From Escherichia sp. E1V33 (GTDB lineage: Bacteria; Pseudomonadota; Gammaproteobacteria; Enterobacterales; Enterobacteriaceae): a stretch of DNA of 64,000 bases. The translations under genes were made by a program, and so were the position numbers. Each line of letters begins with the position of its first letter. The stretch's first letter is position 1. The notes beneath the pieces were generated by a model, which ran no database searches, was not told the origin of the DNA, and saw only the letters and a program-made list of their open reading frames with translations. The DNA lies in assembly GCF_004211955.1 (NCBI RefSeq), contig NZ_RHJI01000003.1, forward strand, positions 247,142-311,141, in the 5' to 3' direction. This document shows positions 12,026 through 21,729 of the stretch, piece by piece.

Positions 12026-13400
12026 GCGGCATCCCCAACACGCGGATTAACTCTTCAAAGGTGGTTAAGCCCTGTTCCACGGCCAGGCAGCCGTTTTCAA
12101 AAAGTGAGCGCATACCTGTCCGCCTGGCGTGCGTTTCCAGCGATTCAACTTCAGTATTAGAGGAAATAAGCTGGCGTATGGCTGGTGTAATGGGCAGGAC
12201 TTCAAACAAGGCGGTACGACCATAAAAACCGTGGTAGCAATGTTCACAACCCGGTGCCTGCCAGCGGGACAGCGGAGATGACCATACATTGTCCGGAAGG
12301 CGGATCGGTTCCCCTTGCCGCTGGCGGCAATGCGGACAAAGTTTACGTACCAGGCGCTGGGCTATTACCAGAGTGAGGGCCGACGAGAGCATCCAGCGAG
12401 CAACGCCCATTTGCTGTAAACGCACCAGCGTTTCGCAGGTGGAGTTGGTGTGTAGCGTGGACAATACCAGATGACCCGTTTGCGCGGCTTTAATGGCAAT
12501 TTCTGCCGTTTCGCCATCGCGGATCTCTCCGATCATGATGACGTCAGGATCCTGGCGCAATAACGCACGCAAAACGCCCTGAAAGGTGAGTCCGGCACGC
12601 GGATGGATTTGTGTCTGGTTTAGCCCAGCGATGGGGATCTCAACCGGATCTTCCACGCTGCAAATATTAATATCGGCGGTATTCAGCGTTTGCAGTGCGC
12701 TATACAGCGTGACTGTTTTGCCGCTGCCGGTAGGGCCAGTTACCAGCACCAGTCCCTGTGGTTGCTGCAAGGCGTGGGTAAAGTCCGTCAGTTGTGATGG
12801 TTGCATTCCCAGCGTGTTGACATCCAGCGCCTGGTCCACCTGCTGTAACAACCGTAATACCACCTTTTCACCGCCGCGACATGGCAAGGTAGCAATACGA
12901 AATGAGACGGCGTTCCCTGCCAGTTCGACAGTGAATTGCCCGTCCTGCGGCAGGCGATGTTCCGCAATATCCAGGCTTCCCAGCACTTTTAACCTGGCGG
13001 TTAAAGCGACTCCGGCATCCAGTGAAACATCAGGTAAAGGATGCAGCACGCCGTCGATACGCAAGCGGATGTGATAGCTATTGTCCGCTGGTTCGATATG
13101 AATATCTGATGCGCGTTGTTCCAGTGCAGATTGCAAGGTATGAGTCAGCAACTCTGCTTTCGGCTGATGCTTCTCCTGAACGGCTACGGGCAATGTCTGT
13201 TGTGAGCGACTGGTGTGACCTTCCATCTGTTGGCGTGTCCAGCAGGTGATCTCGATACGTTTGGTGGTAGCGAAATGCAATGCGTCCAGCAATTCATGTG
13301 AGGGGGCATCGACCACCGCAACATGAACCACTTCTTCGCTGGCATCCAGCAAGACTCCCTGATAACGCAAACACAGGGCGGTGAGCTGTGGAATATTCAT
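12015..13400 (-). CDS. hofB: Type IV pilus assembly ATPase HofB (GspE/PilB family)
   Basis: HofB is a cytoplasmic secretion-type ATPase of 461 residues that should power pilin polymerisation. It has an N-terminal domain, then Walker A LVTGPTGSGKTVTLYSAL, an Asp box around PDVIMIGEIRDGETAEIA, and a His box HLVLSTLHTNS. A tetracysteine zinc motif (CPHCRQRQ ... CEHCYHGF) is typical of GspE/PilB. It lies between ppdD (9 bases upstream) and hofC (overlapping). All ATPase motifs are intact, so the protein could be active if expressed. Confidence 0.96.
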   Translation of the reverse strand: MNIPQLTALCLRYQGVLLDASEEVVHVAVVDAPSHELLDALHFATTKRIEITCWTRQQMEGHTSRSQQTLPVAVQEKHQPKAELLTHTLQSALEQRASDIHIEPADNSYHIRLRIDGVLHPLPDVSLDAGVALTARLKVLGSLDIAEHRLPQDGQFTVELAGNAVSFRIATLPCRGGEKVVLRLLQQVDQALDVNTLGMQPSQLTDFTHALQQPQGLVLVTGPTGSGKTVTLYSALQTLNTADINICSVEDPVEIPIAGLNQTQIHPRAGLTFQGVLRALLRQDPDVIMIGEIRDGETAEIAIKAAQTGHLVLSTLHTNSTCETLVRLQQMGVARWMLSSALTLVIAQRLVRKLCPHCRQRQGEPIRLPDNVWSSPLSRWQAPGCEHCYHGFYGRTALFEVLPITPAIRQLISSNTEVESLETHARRTGMRSLFENGCLAVEQGLTTFEELIRVLGMPHGE

Positions 13401-13409
13401 TGCCGTTCC

Positions 13410-13850
13410 TTAGTTGGCGTCATCAAAACGGAAGACATCTTCGCAGGCTTGCTGCAATGCGCTGTCATTTTGAATATTGCAGTTGCGCGTCCAGCCGGTG
13501 ACGCCGTTTGCGTTATCCCAACCCGGCGTCATGATGACGCTTAGCCCATTGAGACTTTCTTGCCCGGTCAGCGACACCACGCCTTTTGCCACACTCATGG
13601 CTGAAACATAGCGGGTGGTGGTAGGCGAGGGAATGCCATTGCTGCCACCGTCGCAGGTATCTAATCCACCATGTTCCAGCGCGCACAACTCTACGGCGGT
13701 GCGGTAAGGCACAAAGGTTTGTAGCATGTCGGTGAGAGCTGCTTTGCGCAGGTAGTTCTGATAAGCCGGAATGCCAATAGCGCTTAAAATGGCAATGATG
13801 CCAATAACCACCATCAGTTCGATAAGTGTAAAACCGCGTTGCTTGTCCAT
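13410..13850 (-). CDS. ppdD: Prepilin PpdD (type IV major pilin-like)
   Basis: PpdD is the type IVa pilin subunit, 146 residues. The leader MDKQRG is followed by the prepilin-peptidase site G^FTLIELMVVIGIIAILSAIG, so the mature N-terminus is methyl-Phe with Glu5. Four cysteines in the globular part can form disulfides. It is the first gene of ppdD-hofB-hofC. The prepilin peptidase and the remaining hof/hop genes are elsewhere. The 199-base gap upstream carries a G9 tract (13999-14007). Confidence 0.97.
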   Translation of the reverse strand: MDKQRGFTLIELMVVIGIIAILSAIGIPAYQNYLRKAALTDMLQTFVPYRTAVELCALEHGGLDTCDGGSNGIPSPTTTRYVSAMSVAKGVVSLTGQESLNGLSVIMTPGWDNANGVTGWTRNCNIQNDSALQQACEDVFRFDDAN

Positions 13851-14011
13851 CTGTTTCGCTCCTTGATTTGGTTGGCGCTACTTTGGCAAACGCCATCAGC
13901 ACAAGCGAGGGGCAAAAAACGAAACGGGAAAGCAGCTTCCGAGGTTTTTTATTACGTTGCAGCGAAAGACAAGAAATTTGCGAGGCGTTACGAAGAAAGG
14001 GGGGGGGAAGA

Positions 14012-14037
14012 TTATCCGCCCGCTATAGAGCGGATAA
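14012..14037 (-). terminator. Hairpin downstream of nadC
   Basis: TTATCCGC (14012-14019) pairs with GCGGATAA (14030-14037), 12 bases beyond the nadC stop on the minus strand. No good U-run follows, so termination strength is uncertain. Confidence 0.5.
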
Positions 14038-14049
14038 ATCTGTCAGCAA

Positions 14050-15003
<954 letters not shown>

Positions 15004-15030
15004 TTAGCACCACATATAAGGAGATCCTGC

Positions 15031-15582
15031 ATGTTGTTAGAACAGGGGTGGCTGGTCGGCGCGCGCCGCGTTCCCTCACCACATTACGATTGTCGCCCGG
15101 ATGACGAAACTCCCACCTTGCTGGTGGTGCACAATATTAGCCTGCCGCCAGGCGAGTTTGGCGGTCCGTGGATTGATGCATTATTCACTGGAACTATTGA
15201 TCCGCAGGCACATCCCTTCTTTGCAGAGATTGCCCATTTACGCGTCTCCGCTCACTGTTTGATTCGCCGTGATGGTGAAATAGTCCAGTATGTTCCTTTC
15301 GATAAACGTGCCTGGCATGCGGGAGTCTCTCAGTATCAGGGGCGCGAACGCTGCAATGATTTTTCTATTGGGATTGAGCTTGAAGGCACCGATACGCTGG
15401 CGTATACCGATGCGCAGTATCAACAGCTTGCGGCGGTTACGCGGGCACTGATTGATTGCTATCCGGATATCGCTAAAAACATGACGGGCCATTGTGATAT
15501 TGCGCCGGATCGGAAAACCGATCCCGGTCCTGCATTTGATTGGGCACGGTTTCGTGCGCTGGTCAGCAAGGAGACAACATGA
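15031..15582 (+). CDS. ampD: 1,6-anhydro-N-acetylmuramoyl-L-alanine amidase AmpD
   Basis: AmpD is a cytoplasmic zinc amidase that cleaves the peptide from 1,6-anhydroMurNAc peptides during murein recycling. Its loss raises the inducer level for AmpR-type beta-lactamase control. It is 183 residues. The amidase_2 fold shows zinc ligands in VVHNIS, the central HAG of RAWHAG, and [14 protein letters not shown] with the catalytic Lys and zinc Asp. The stop overlaps the ampE start (ATGA), indicating coupling. Confidence 0.98.
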   Translation: MLLEQGWLVGARRVPSPHYDCRPDDETPTLLVVHNISLPPGEFGGPWIDALFTGTIDPQAHPFFAEIAHLRVSAHCLIRRDGEIVQYVPFDKRAWHAGVSQYQGRERCNDFSIGIELEGTDTLAYTDAQYQQLAAVTRALIDCYPDIAKNMTGHCDIAPDRKTDPGPAFDWARFRALVSKETT

Positions 15583-16433
15583 CGCTATTTACAACCTTAC
15601 TGGTGTTAATTTTCGAGCGCCTGTTTAAGTTGGGCGAGCACTGGCAGCTTGATCATCGTCTTGAAGCGTTCTTTCGGCGGGTGAAACATTTTTCTCTCGG
15701 GCGCACGTTAGGCATGACCATTATTGCGATGGGGGCGACCTTTTTACTGTTGCGCGCGTTGCATGGGCTATTGTTTAACGTCCCGACGCTGGTGGTGTGG
15801 CTGTTGATTGGTTTGTTGTGTATTGGCGCAGGTAAAGTTCGTCTCCATTATCATGCTTATCTGACCGCAGCTTCTCGTAACGACAGCCATGCCCGTTCCA
15901 CGATGGCTGCTGAGTTAACCATGATTCATGGCGTCCCCGCCGGCTGCGATGAGCGTGAGTTTTTGCGTGAACTGCAAAATGCCCTGCTGTGGATTAACTT
16001 TCGTTTTTACCTTGCGCCACTCTTCTGGCTAATTGTAGGCGGTATCTGGGGACCCGTTACGTTGATGGGGTATGCGTTTTTACGTGCATGGCAATACTGG
16101 CTGGCGCGTTACCAGACGCCGCATCATCGTTTACAGTCCGGCATTGATGCAGTGCTTCATGTACTGGATTGGGTGCCAGTTCGCCTTGCGGGCGTAGTTT
16201 ATGCCTTGATTGGTCACGGTGAGAAAGCGTTACCAGCCTGGTTTGCCTCACTGACCGATTTCCATACATCGCAATACCAGGTATTAACGCGTCTGGCACA
16301 GTTCTCACTGGCGCGTGAACCGCATGTCGATAAGGTTGAGACGCCGAAAGCAGCAGTTTCAATGGCGAAGAAAACCTCGTTTGTGGTCGTGGTGGTAATT
16401 GCGCTACTGACGATTTACGGGGCGTTGGTGTAG
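15579..16433 (+). CDS. ampE: Inner-membrane protein AmpE
   Basis: AmpE is an inner-membrane protein co-transcribed with ampD and once proposed as a sensor for beta-lactamase induction. Its biochemical role is unclear. The ATG at 15579 (overlapping the ampD stop) gives 284 residues, the known length. A longer in-frame start 39 bases upstream has no support. Hydrophobic segments lie near residues 40-60, 65-85, 140-165 and at the C-terminus ([20 protein letters not shown]). Confidence 0.95.
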   Translation: MTLFTTLLVLIFERLFKLGEHWQLDHRLEAFFRRVKHFSLGRTLGMTIIAMGATFLLLRALHGLLFNVPTLVVWLLIGLLCIGAGKVRLHYHAYLTAASRNDSHARSTMAAELTMIHGVPAGCDEREFLRELQNALLWINFRFYLAPLFWLIVGGIWGPVTLMGYAFLRAWQYWLARYQTPHHRLQSGIDAVLHVLDWVPVRLAGVVYALIGHGEKALPAWFASLTDFHTSQYQVLTRLAQFSLAREPHVDKVETPKAAVSMAKKTSFVVVVVIALLTIYGALV

Positions 16434-16460
16434 TGCCCGGCGATATACACCGGGCATTGT
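16434..16460. terminator. Hairpin between convergent ampE and the GH43 gene
   Basis: TGCCCGG (16434-16440) pairs with CCGGGCA (16450-16456), followed by TTGT. It sits exactly in the 29-base gap and could end both transcripts. Confidence 0.6.
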
Positions 16461-16462
16461 AA

Positions 16463-17413
16463 TCAGTAAGTCTCCGCAGGAGGGATGCCAAAGTCAGGCA
16501 TCCCATTTTCGTCCCAGCGAATCAATTTTAAGCGCGTATGGCGATTAGGATCGTAAAGTGGATCGCCTTCTATTTCGGTGTAATTACGTGCGTGGTAGAC
16601 CAGCACATCCTCACCCTCGGGCGTTTGGGTAAAACTGTTATGTCCGGGGCCATACTGGCGATTTTCATAGCTGGTCGAAAAGACCGGACGCGGCGATTTA
16701 TGCCAGTTCTCAGGCACTCTCGGATCAGCGTCGATGTCTATCCACAATAACCCCATGCAGTAGTTCTCGTCGGTAGCGCTGGCTGAGTAGCTGATGAATA
16801 ACCGCTCGCCATGCATCACGACAGCCGGACCTTCATTGACCCAGAATCCGCGACATTCCCAGTCATACTCCGGTTTGCTCAACATCACCGGCTCGCCTTT
16901 GATCGTCCACGGATTTTCCATTTCGGCCAGGTAAATATTGGAGTTCCCGGCGATATCCGGTGCTTTTTGCGCCCACAAATACCACTGTTTACCCTGATGG
17001 TGAAAAGTGGTGGCATCCAGGGCAAAGGTATCAAATGGTGTTTTAACTTGTCCTTTTTCAATCCACGTTCCGCTGAGCGGATCGGCATCACAACATTCAA
17101 GGGCAAACATCCGGTGCTGAAACATCCCCAGTTTGTCGAGCGCCTGAGTATGGGTGGCGGCAAAATAGATATACCACCGACCTGCAATATGATGCAGCTC
17201 CGGCGCCCAGATAAGTTCGCTCATGGGGCCGCTTTGCGGTTTACGCCACACCACGACAGGCGTGGCGCTGCGCAGCCCGACGAGCGAGTCTGCCCGGCGA
17301 ATTTCCAGCCGGTCGTACTCTGGCACCGAGGCGATAAAATAATAGTGGTTGCCATCGCGCAGTATAAAGGGATCGGCGCGTTGCTCGATAAATGGATTCG
17401 GCCAGTCTTGCAT
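16463..17413 (-). CDS. Glycoside hydrolase family 43 protein (beta-xylosidase/alpha-arabinofuranosidase type)
   Basis: A 316-residue single-domain five-bladed GH43 enzyme without signal peptide, so cytoplasmic. The inverting catalytic triad is visible: general base Asp14 (RADPFIL), pKa-tuning Asp133 (FALDATTF) and general acid Glu194 (WVNEGPAVV). The conserved WAPELH motif is also present. It lacks the C-terminal domain of the longer YagH-type xylosidases. Its stop is 29 bases from ampE. The start overlaps the stop of the symporter gene by one base, so the pair acts as a unit: take up an oligosaccharide or glycoside, then cleave it inside. The exact sugar (xylose or arabinose linkage) cannot be told by eye. 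I do not recall it here in K-12. Confidence 0.85.
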   Translation of the reverse strand: MQDWPNPFIEQRADPFILRDGNHYYFIASVPEYDRLEIRRADSLVGLRSATPVVVWRKPQSGPMSELIWAPELHHIAGRWYIYFAATHTQALDKLGMFQHRMFALECCDADPLSGTWIEKGQVKTPFDTFALDATTFHHQGKQWYLWAQKAPDIAGNSNIYLAEMENPWTIKGEPVMLSKPEYDWECRGFWVNEGPAVVMHGERLFISYSASATDENYCMGLLWIDIDADPRVPENWHKSPRPVFSTSYENRQYGPGHNSFTQTPEGEDVLVYHARNYTEIEGDPLYDPNRHTRLKLIRWDENGMPDFGIPPAETY

Positions 17414-18819
17414 TAGGCTTTCCTTACTGTTTCTACAGCGTTTATTTCCTGATAGTCATTCAGTTCGCGGTAATTGGTGCGACGTTTTTCCAGATCGGTC
17501 TGGATGCGTTTCATCAGTTCGCGGTCTACTTTCAGTAGGCGGACGACGCCTGCGGTAATCAGATAGCCCACCCCAGGAATGACGGTAAAGAGCAGTACAA
17601 TACCGTTAATCGCCGTGGCGCTTTGGGCTTTCGCACCGGCATCGTAGCCGTACCATGAGAGCAGAAAGCCCACCATCGCCCCGGCAATGGCCAGGCCCAG
17701 TTTGAGGAAGAAAAGGTTACCGGAGAAGCTGATGCCGGTGATGCGTTTACCGGTTTTCCATTCGCCGTAGTCGTCGACGTCTGCCATCAGCGACCAGTGC
17801 AGCGGGGAGGGGATCTGGTGCAGAATGTTGAGCAGGAAGTAGAGCACCACAATCATCACCGTGGCGTGCGGATTAAAGAAATAAAAGGCGCAGGAGAAAA
17901 TTGCCAGCGCGATGTTGGTCCAGAAAAAGACTTTCAGTTTGCACCAGCGGTCGGTTAACACTTTCGCCAACATACTGCCGATCATCATTCCGACAACGCC
18001 GAGGCTAATAAAGAGGGTTGCAAACTGAGTACTCTCACCCATTACCCAGGTGACATAGTACATGGTTGCCGCCATGCGGATAAATCCAGGGCAGACGTTG
18101 CACAAGGTGAGCAGCAGAATGCGCACCCACTGATCGTTTTTCCAGACATCTTTAAAATCGTTCTTCATGTCGTCATGGGTTTGTACCGCCGGGCGAATGC
18201 GCTCACGAACCGTGGCGAAACAGAACAAAAACATACACATACCGATGATTGCCAGCACGGTCATAGCCAGCTGATACCCTTTCGCTTTGTCGCCGCCGCC
18301 AAATAGATCCACCATCGGCAATAGCGTCAGCGAGAGCAGAAGGGTAGCGATGCCCACCATCACAAAACGGTACGACTGGCAGGCCACGCGCTCTTGTGGG
18401 TCATTAGTAATCACGCCACCTAACGAGCAGTAAGGAATGTTAATGGCGGTATAGGTCAGGGAGAGCAGGAAATAGGTAACAAAGGCATAGATAACCTTGC
18501 TGCTATAGCTCCATTCTGGCGTGGTAAACATCAGGATGCTGAATAGCGCGTAGGGGAAGGCAATCCACAATAGCCAGGGGCGAAAACGACCATATTTGCT
18601 TTGGGTGCGGTCGGCAATGGCCCCCATAATAGGGTCAGTGACGGCATCGATAACCCGTACAGAGAGCAGTAATACGCCAACGAGTGCCGGGGCCAGACCA
18701 AAAATATCCGTATAAAAATAGTTAACAAACAGCATGATAGCGCCAAAGATGATGTTGCATCCTGCGTCGCCCATCCCGTAGCCGATCTTTTCTCTTACTG
18801 ATAATTTACTGCTATTCAT
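17413..18819 (-). CDS. GPH-family (MelB-like) sugar:cation symporter
   Basis: A 468-residue membrane protein with about twelve hydrophobic segments. It has the GPH/MelB hallmarks near the N-terminus: MGDAGCNIIFG and RVIDAVTDPIMGAIADRTQSKYGRFRPWLL, where the aspartates bind the coupling cation and sugar. The central loop and TVRERIRPAV are also family-like. Relatives include YicJ, YagG and XynT-type pentoside transporters. It is the promoter-proximal gene of the cassette with the GH43 enzyme. No regulator is adjacent. Specificity for xylosides or arabinosides is inferred from its partner. Confidence 0.85.
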   Translation of the reverse strand: MNSSKLSVREKIGYGMGDAGCNIIFGAIMLFVNYFYTDIFGLAPALVGVLLLSVRVIDAVTDPIMGAIADRTQSKYGRFRPWLLWIAFPYALFSILMFTTPEWSYSSKVIYAFVTYFLLSLTYTAINIPYCSLGGVITNDPQERVACQSYRFVMVGIATLLLSLTLLPMVDLFGGGDKAKGYQLAMTVLAIIGMCMFLFCFATVRERIRPAVQTHDDMKNDFKDVWKNDQWVRILLLTLCNVCPGFIRMAATMYYVTWVMGESTQFATLFISLGVVGMMIGSMLAKVLTDRWCKLKVFFWTNIALAIFSCAFYFFNPHATVMIVVLYFLLNILHQIPSPLHWSLMADVDDYGEWKTGKRITGISFSGNLFFLKLGLAIAGAMVGFLLSWYGYDAGAKAQSATAINGIVLLFTVIPGVGYLITAGVVRLLKVDRELMKRIQTDLEKRRTNYRELNDYQEINAVETVRKA

Positions 18820-18845
18820 AGAGAAGACTCCCCATCAAGTGATGA

Positions 18846-18913
18846 GGATAATTATTCGCTCGCTATGGATAAATTGCGTTGCAGGATAACGCCGCTGATA
18901 TGGATAAAATCGC
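18846..18913 (-). promoter_or_regulatory. Array of GGATAA hexamers upstream of the GH43/symporter cassette
   Basis: GGATAA occurs at 18846, 18867, 18884 and 18902 (TTATCC on the coding strand), with spacings of 21, 17 and 18 bases. Two copies are embedded in longer near-repeats (TATGGATAAATTGC at 18864 and TATGGATAAAATCGC at 18899, 35 bases apart). They lie 26-95 bases upstream of the symporter start. This could be an operator or part of the promoter. It is an observation, not a recognised binding site. Confidence 0.35.
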
Positions 18914-18944
18914 TTTGCACGGAAAAGTGTGAGGCAGGTAACAA

Positions 18945-18967
18945 CCCTCACCCTGCACGGGTGAGGG
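18945..18967. terminator. Hairpin downstream of aroP
   Basis: CCCTCACCC (18945-18953), loop TGCAC, GGGTGAGGG (18959-18967). This perfect 9-bp GC-rich stem lies 10 bases beyond the aroP stop. No U-run follows on either strand, so it may be an mRNA-protecting hairpin or a weak terminator. Confidence 0.5.
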
Positions 18968-18977
18968 CGTAGAGAGA

Positions 18978-20351
18978 TTAATGCGCTTTTACGGCTTTGG
19001 CGGTTTTCTCTTTAAACAGATAGCCGATACCTAACACGATCAGCCATACCGGGATCAGGTATACCGAAATCGCCATTCCTGGGGTCATCAGCATAATCAC
19101 CAGTACCGCCGCCATAAACAGCAGGCAGATCCAGTTACCCAGCGGATAAAGCAGAGCAGGGAAGCGAGTTACCACGCCTTGTTCCTGCTTGGCGCGACGG
19201 AATTTCATATGCGCCAGGCTAATCATCGCCCAGTTGATCACCAGTGCAGATACCACCAGCGCCATTAACAGGCCAAATGCGGATTCCGGAGCAAGATAGT
19301 TAATCAGTACGCACAATGCCGTAACCAGCGCAGATACCAGAATGGTATTTACCGGTACGCCGCGTTTATCGACGGACGCCAGCGCTTTTGGCGCGTTACC
19401 CTGTTGTGCCAGACCAAACAGCATACGGCTGTTGCAATATACGCAGCTGTTGTACACGGAGAGCGCAGCAGTCAGTACCACGATGTTCAGCGCATTCGCC
19501 ACAAAGGTATCGCCTAACTCGTGGAAGATCAGCACAAACGGACTGGTATCGGCGGTAACGCGGGTCCACGGCATCAGCGAGAGCAGAACGGCTAACGAAC
19601 CAATGTAGAAAATCAGGATGCGGTAAATAACCTGGTTGGTCGCTTTCGGGATGCTTTGCTCCGGGTTATCAGCTTCTGCTGCGGTGATCCCCACCAGTTC
19701 CAGACCACCGAACGAGAACATGATAATCGCCATCATCATCACCAGCCCGGTGAAGCCGTGCGGCAGGAAACCACCCTGAGCCCACAGGTTGCTAACGGTC
19801 GCCTGCGGACCGCCGTTACCACTGAACAGCAGCCAGCCGCCGAAGATGATCATCGCTACTACCGCAATAACTTTGATAATGGCAAACCAGAACTCCATCT
19901 CACCAAACACTTTTACGTTGGTCAGGTTGATGGCGTTGATCACCACAAAGAACACGGCGGCAGAAGCCCAGGTGGGGATTTCCGGATACCAGAACTGAAT
20001 GTATTTGCCGACAGCCGTAAGTTCTGCCATGGCAACTAAAACGTACAATACCCAGTAGTTCCAGCCAGAGGCGAAACCGGCAAAACTGCCCCAGTATTTA
20101 TAAGCAAAGTGGCTAAAGGAGCCTGCGACAGGTTCTTCGACCACCATTTCACCTAGCTGACGCATGATCAGAAAGGCGATAAAACCAGCAATGGCGTAAC
20201 CCAGGATAATCCCTGGCCCTGCGGACTGTATTACGGAGGCGCTACCCAGGAATAACCCGGTCCCTATCGCGCCGCCCAGCGCGATAAGCTGGATATGGCG
20301 GTTTTTAAGGCCGCGCTTTAGCTGCTCGCCGTGCTGTTGACCTTCCATCAT
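18978..20351 (-). CDS. aroP: Aromatic amino acid:H+ symporter AroP
   Basis: AroP is the general permease for Phe, Tyr and Trp in the inner membrane. It is 457 residues with twelve predicted segments and the amino acid-polyamine-organocation signature GLKNRHIQLIALGGAIGTGL near the N-terminus. Sequence and length match the E. coli protein closely. It is divergent from pdhR across a 540-base gap. TyrR boxes lie 48-88 bases upstream of its start, fitting the known repression by TyrR with aromatic amino acids. Confidence 0.97.
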   Translation of the reverse strand: MMEGQQHGEQLKRGLKNRHIQLIALGGAIGTGLFLGSASVIQSAGPGIILGYAIAGFIAFLIMRQLGEMVVEEPVAGSFSHFAYKYWGSFAGFASGWNYWVLYVLVAMAELTAVGKYIQFWYPEIPTWASAAVFFVVINAINLTNVKVFGEMEFWFAIIKVIAVVAMIIFGGWLLFSGNGGPQATVSNLWAQGGFLPHGFTGLVMMMAIIMFSFGGLELVGITAAEADNPEQSIPKATNQVIYRILIFYIGSLAVLLSLMPWTRVTADTSPFVLIFHELGDTFVANALNIVVLTAALSVYNSCVYCNSRMLFGLAQQGNAPKALASVDKRGVPVNTILVSALVTALCVLINYLAPESAFGLLMALVVSALVINWAMISLAHMKFRRAKQEQGVVTRFPALLYPLGNWICLLFMAAVLVIMLMTPGMAISVYLIPVWLIVLGIGYLFKEKTAKAVKAH

Positions 20352-20398
20352 TAAACCTCGTGCGGTGATTGTTTTTTTGATCTACGCAATGATGCGTG

Positions 20399-20439
20399 TG
20401 TAAGTTTGCAATTCCGTTTGTTGTATTAATTTGTTTACA
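20399..20439 (-). promoter_or_regulatory. Pair of TyrR boxes controlling aroP
   Basis: TGTATT-N6-TTTACA at 20422-20439 matches the TyrR consensus TGTAAA-N6-TTTACA in 10 of 12 positions. A weaker box, TGTAAG..., starts at 20399. The two are 23 bases apart, the usual strong/weak box spacing. Location upstream of aroP agrees with known TyrR repression of this gene. Confidence 0.75.
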
Positions 20440-20776
20440 TCAAAGAAGCTTGAATTGTTACAGAAAGTCTTCCGTCAGATCAAGAATAATGGTATGAGCC
20501 AACGAATGCACCCGCTTTATGCATGGTTGAAGATGGGTTGCTTAAAAAGAAACCGTTTGTAAAGTCCCGCCCAAATTATCTTCGTCTAAATGCATGAATA
20601 TAAATTCATATTAATTGAATTAAAAATCGAAAAATTGGTAAGTGAATCGGTTCAATTTGGATTTTTATAGTTTAATAATCGTTAAAAAACTCCTTTCGCA
20701 CGTAAAGCCTACATTTGTGCATAGTTACAATTTTGAAACGTTATATATGTCAAGTTGTTAAAATGTGCACAGTTTC

Positions 20777-20790
20777 ATGATTTCAATCAA
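20777..20790 (+). promoter_or_regulatory. FNR-like box upstream of pdhR
   Basis: ATGAT-TTCA-ATCAA differs from the FNR consensus TTGAT-N4-ATCAA at one base. It lies just upstream of the proposed pdhR promoter. The pdh genes are known to be lowered without oxygen. Direct binding here is inference. Confidence 0.5.
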
Positions 20791-20798
20791 AACCTGTA

Positions 20799-20827
20799 TG
20801 GACATAAGGTGAATACTTTGTTACTTT
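20799..20827 (+). promoter_or_regulatory. Probable pdhR promoter
   Basis: TGGACA (20799-20804) and TACTTT (20822-20827) are 17 bases apart. The -10 is poor. The PdhR operator begins about 16 bases downstream, where bound repressor would block initiation. Confidence 0.5.
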
Positions 20828-20843
20828 AGCGTCACAGACATGA

Positions 20844-20860
20844 AATTGGTAAGACCAATT
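20844..20860 (+). promoter_or_regulatory. PdhR operator
   Basis: The perfect palindrome AATTGGTAAGACCAATT matches the known PdhR box (ATTGGT-N3-ACCAAT). It is placed 32 bases before the pdhR start. Pyruvate releases PdhR and induces pdhR-aceEF-lpd. Confidence 0.92.
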
Positions 20861-20891
20861 GACTTCGGCAAGTGGCTTAAGACAGGAACTC

Positions 20892-21656
20892 ATGGCCTAC
20901 AGCAAAATCCGCCAACCAAAACTCTCCGATGTGATTGAGCAGCAACTGGAGTTTTTGATCCTCGAAGGCACACTGCGCCCGGGCGAAAAACTCCCACCGG
21001 AACGCGAACTGGCGAAACAGTTCGACGTCTCCCGTCCCTCCTTGCGTGAGGCGATTCAACGTCTCGAAGCAAAGGGCTTGTTGCTTCGTCGCCAGGGTGG
21101 CGGCACGTTTGTTCAGAGCAGCCTCTGGCAAAGTTTCAGCGATCCGCTGGTGGAGCTGCTCTCCGACCATCCTGAGTCACAGTATGACTTGCTCGAAACA
21201 CGACACGCCCTGGAAGGTATCGCCGCTTATTACGCCGCGCTGCGTAGTACCGATGAAGACAAGGAACGCATCCGTGAACTCCATCACGCCATAGAGCTGG
21301 CGCAGCAGTCTGGCGATCTGGACGCGGAATCAAACGCCGTACTCCAGTATCAGATTGCCGTCACCGAAGCGGCCCACAATGTGGTTCTGCTTCATCTGCT
21401 AAGGTGTATGGAGCCGATGTTGGCCCAGAATGTCCGCCAGAACTTCGAATTGCTCTATTCGCGTCGCGAGATGCTGCCGCTGGTGAGTAGTCACCGCACC
21501 CGCATATTCGAAGCGATTATGGCCGGTAAGCCGGAAGAAGCGCGCGAAGCATCGCATCGCCATCTGGCCTTTATCGAAGAAATTTTGCTCGACAGAAGCC
21601 GTGAAGAGAGTCGCCGTGAGCGTTCTCTGCGTCGTCTGGAGCAACGAAAGAATTAG
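20892..21656 (+). CDS. pdhR: Pyruvate-responsive repressor PdhR (GntR/FadR family)
   Basis: PdhR represses the pyruvate dehydrogenase operon and respiratory genes and is released by pyruvate. The ATG at 20892 ([17 protein letters not shown]) gives the standard 254 residues. An in-frame start 33 bases upstream would place its coding start next to the operator and is not favoured. The N-terminal winged helix-turn-helix GntR domain has [29 protein letters not shown]. The C-terminal FCD effector domain covers about 95-225. It autoregulates through the operator at 20844-20860 and is first in pdhR-aceE-aceF-lpd. Confidence 0.98.
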
Positions 21657-21729
21657 TGATTTTTCTGGTAAAAATTATCCAGAAGATGTTGTAAATCAAG
21701 CGCATATAAAAGCGCGGCAACTAAACGTA

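Larger units (their letters stand above)
20352..20891. other. aroP-pdhR divergent regulatory region
   Basis: This 540-base gap is A/T-rich in the middle (about 20560-20760) and holds no convincing gene. Recognisable content is listed separately: TyrR boxes near aroP, and an FNR-like box, promoter and PdhR operator near pdhR. The central A/T-rich part may carry further promoters or nucleoid-protein sites, but I see no discrete motif to name. Confidence 0.7.
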
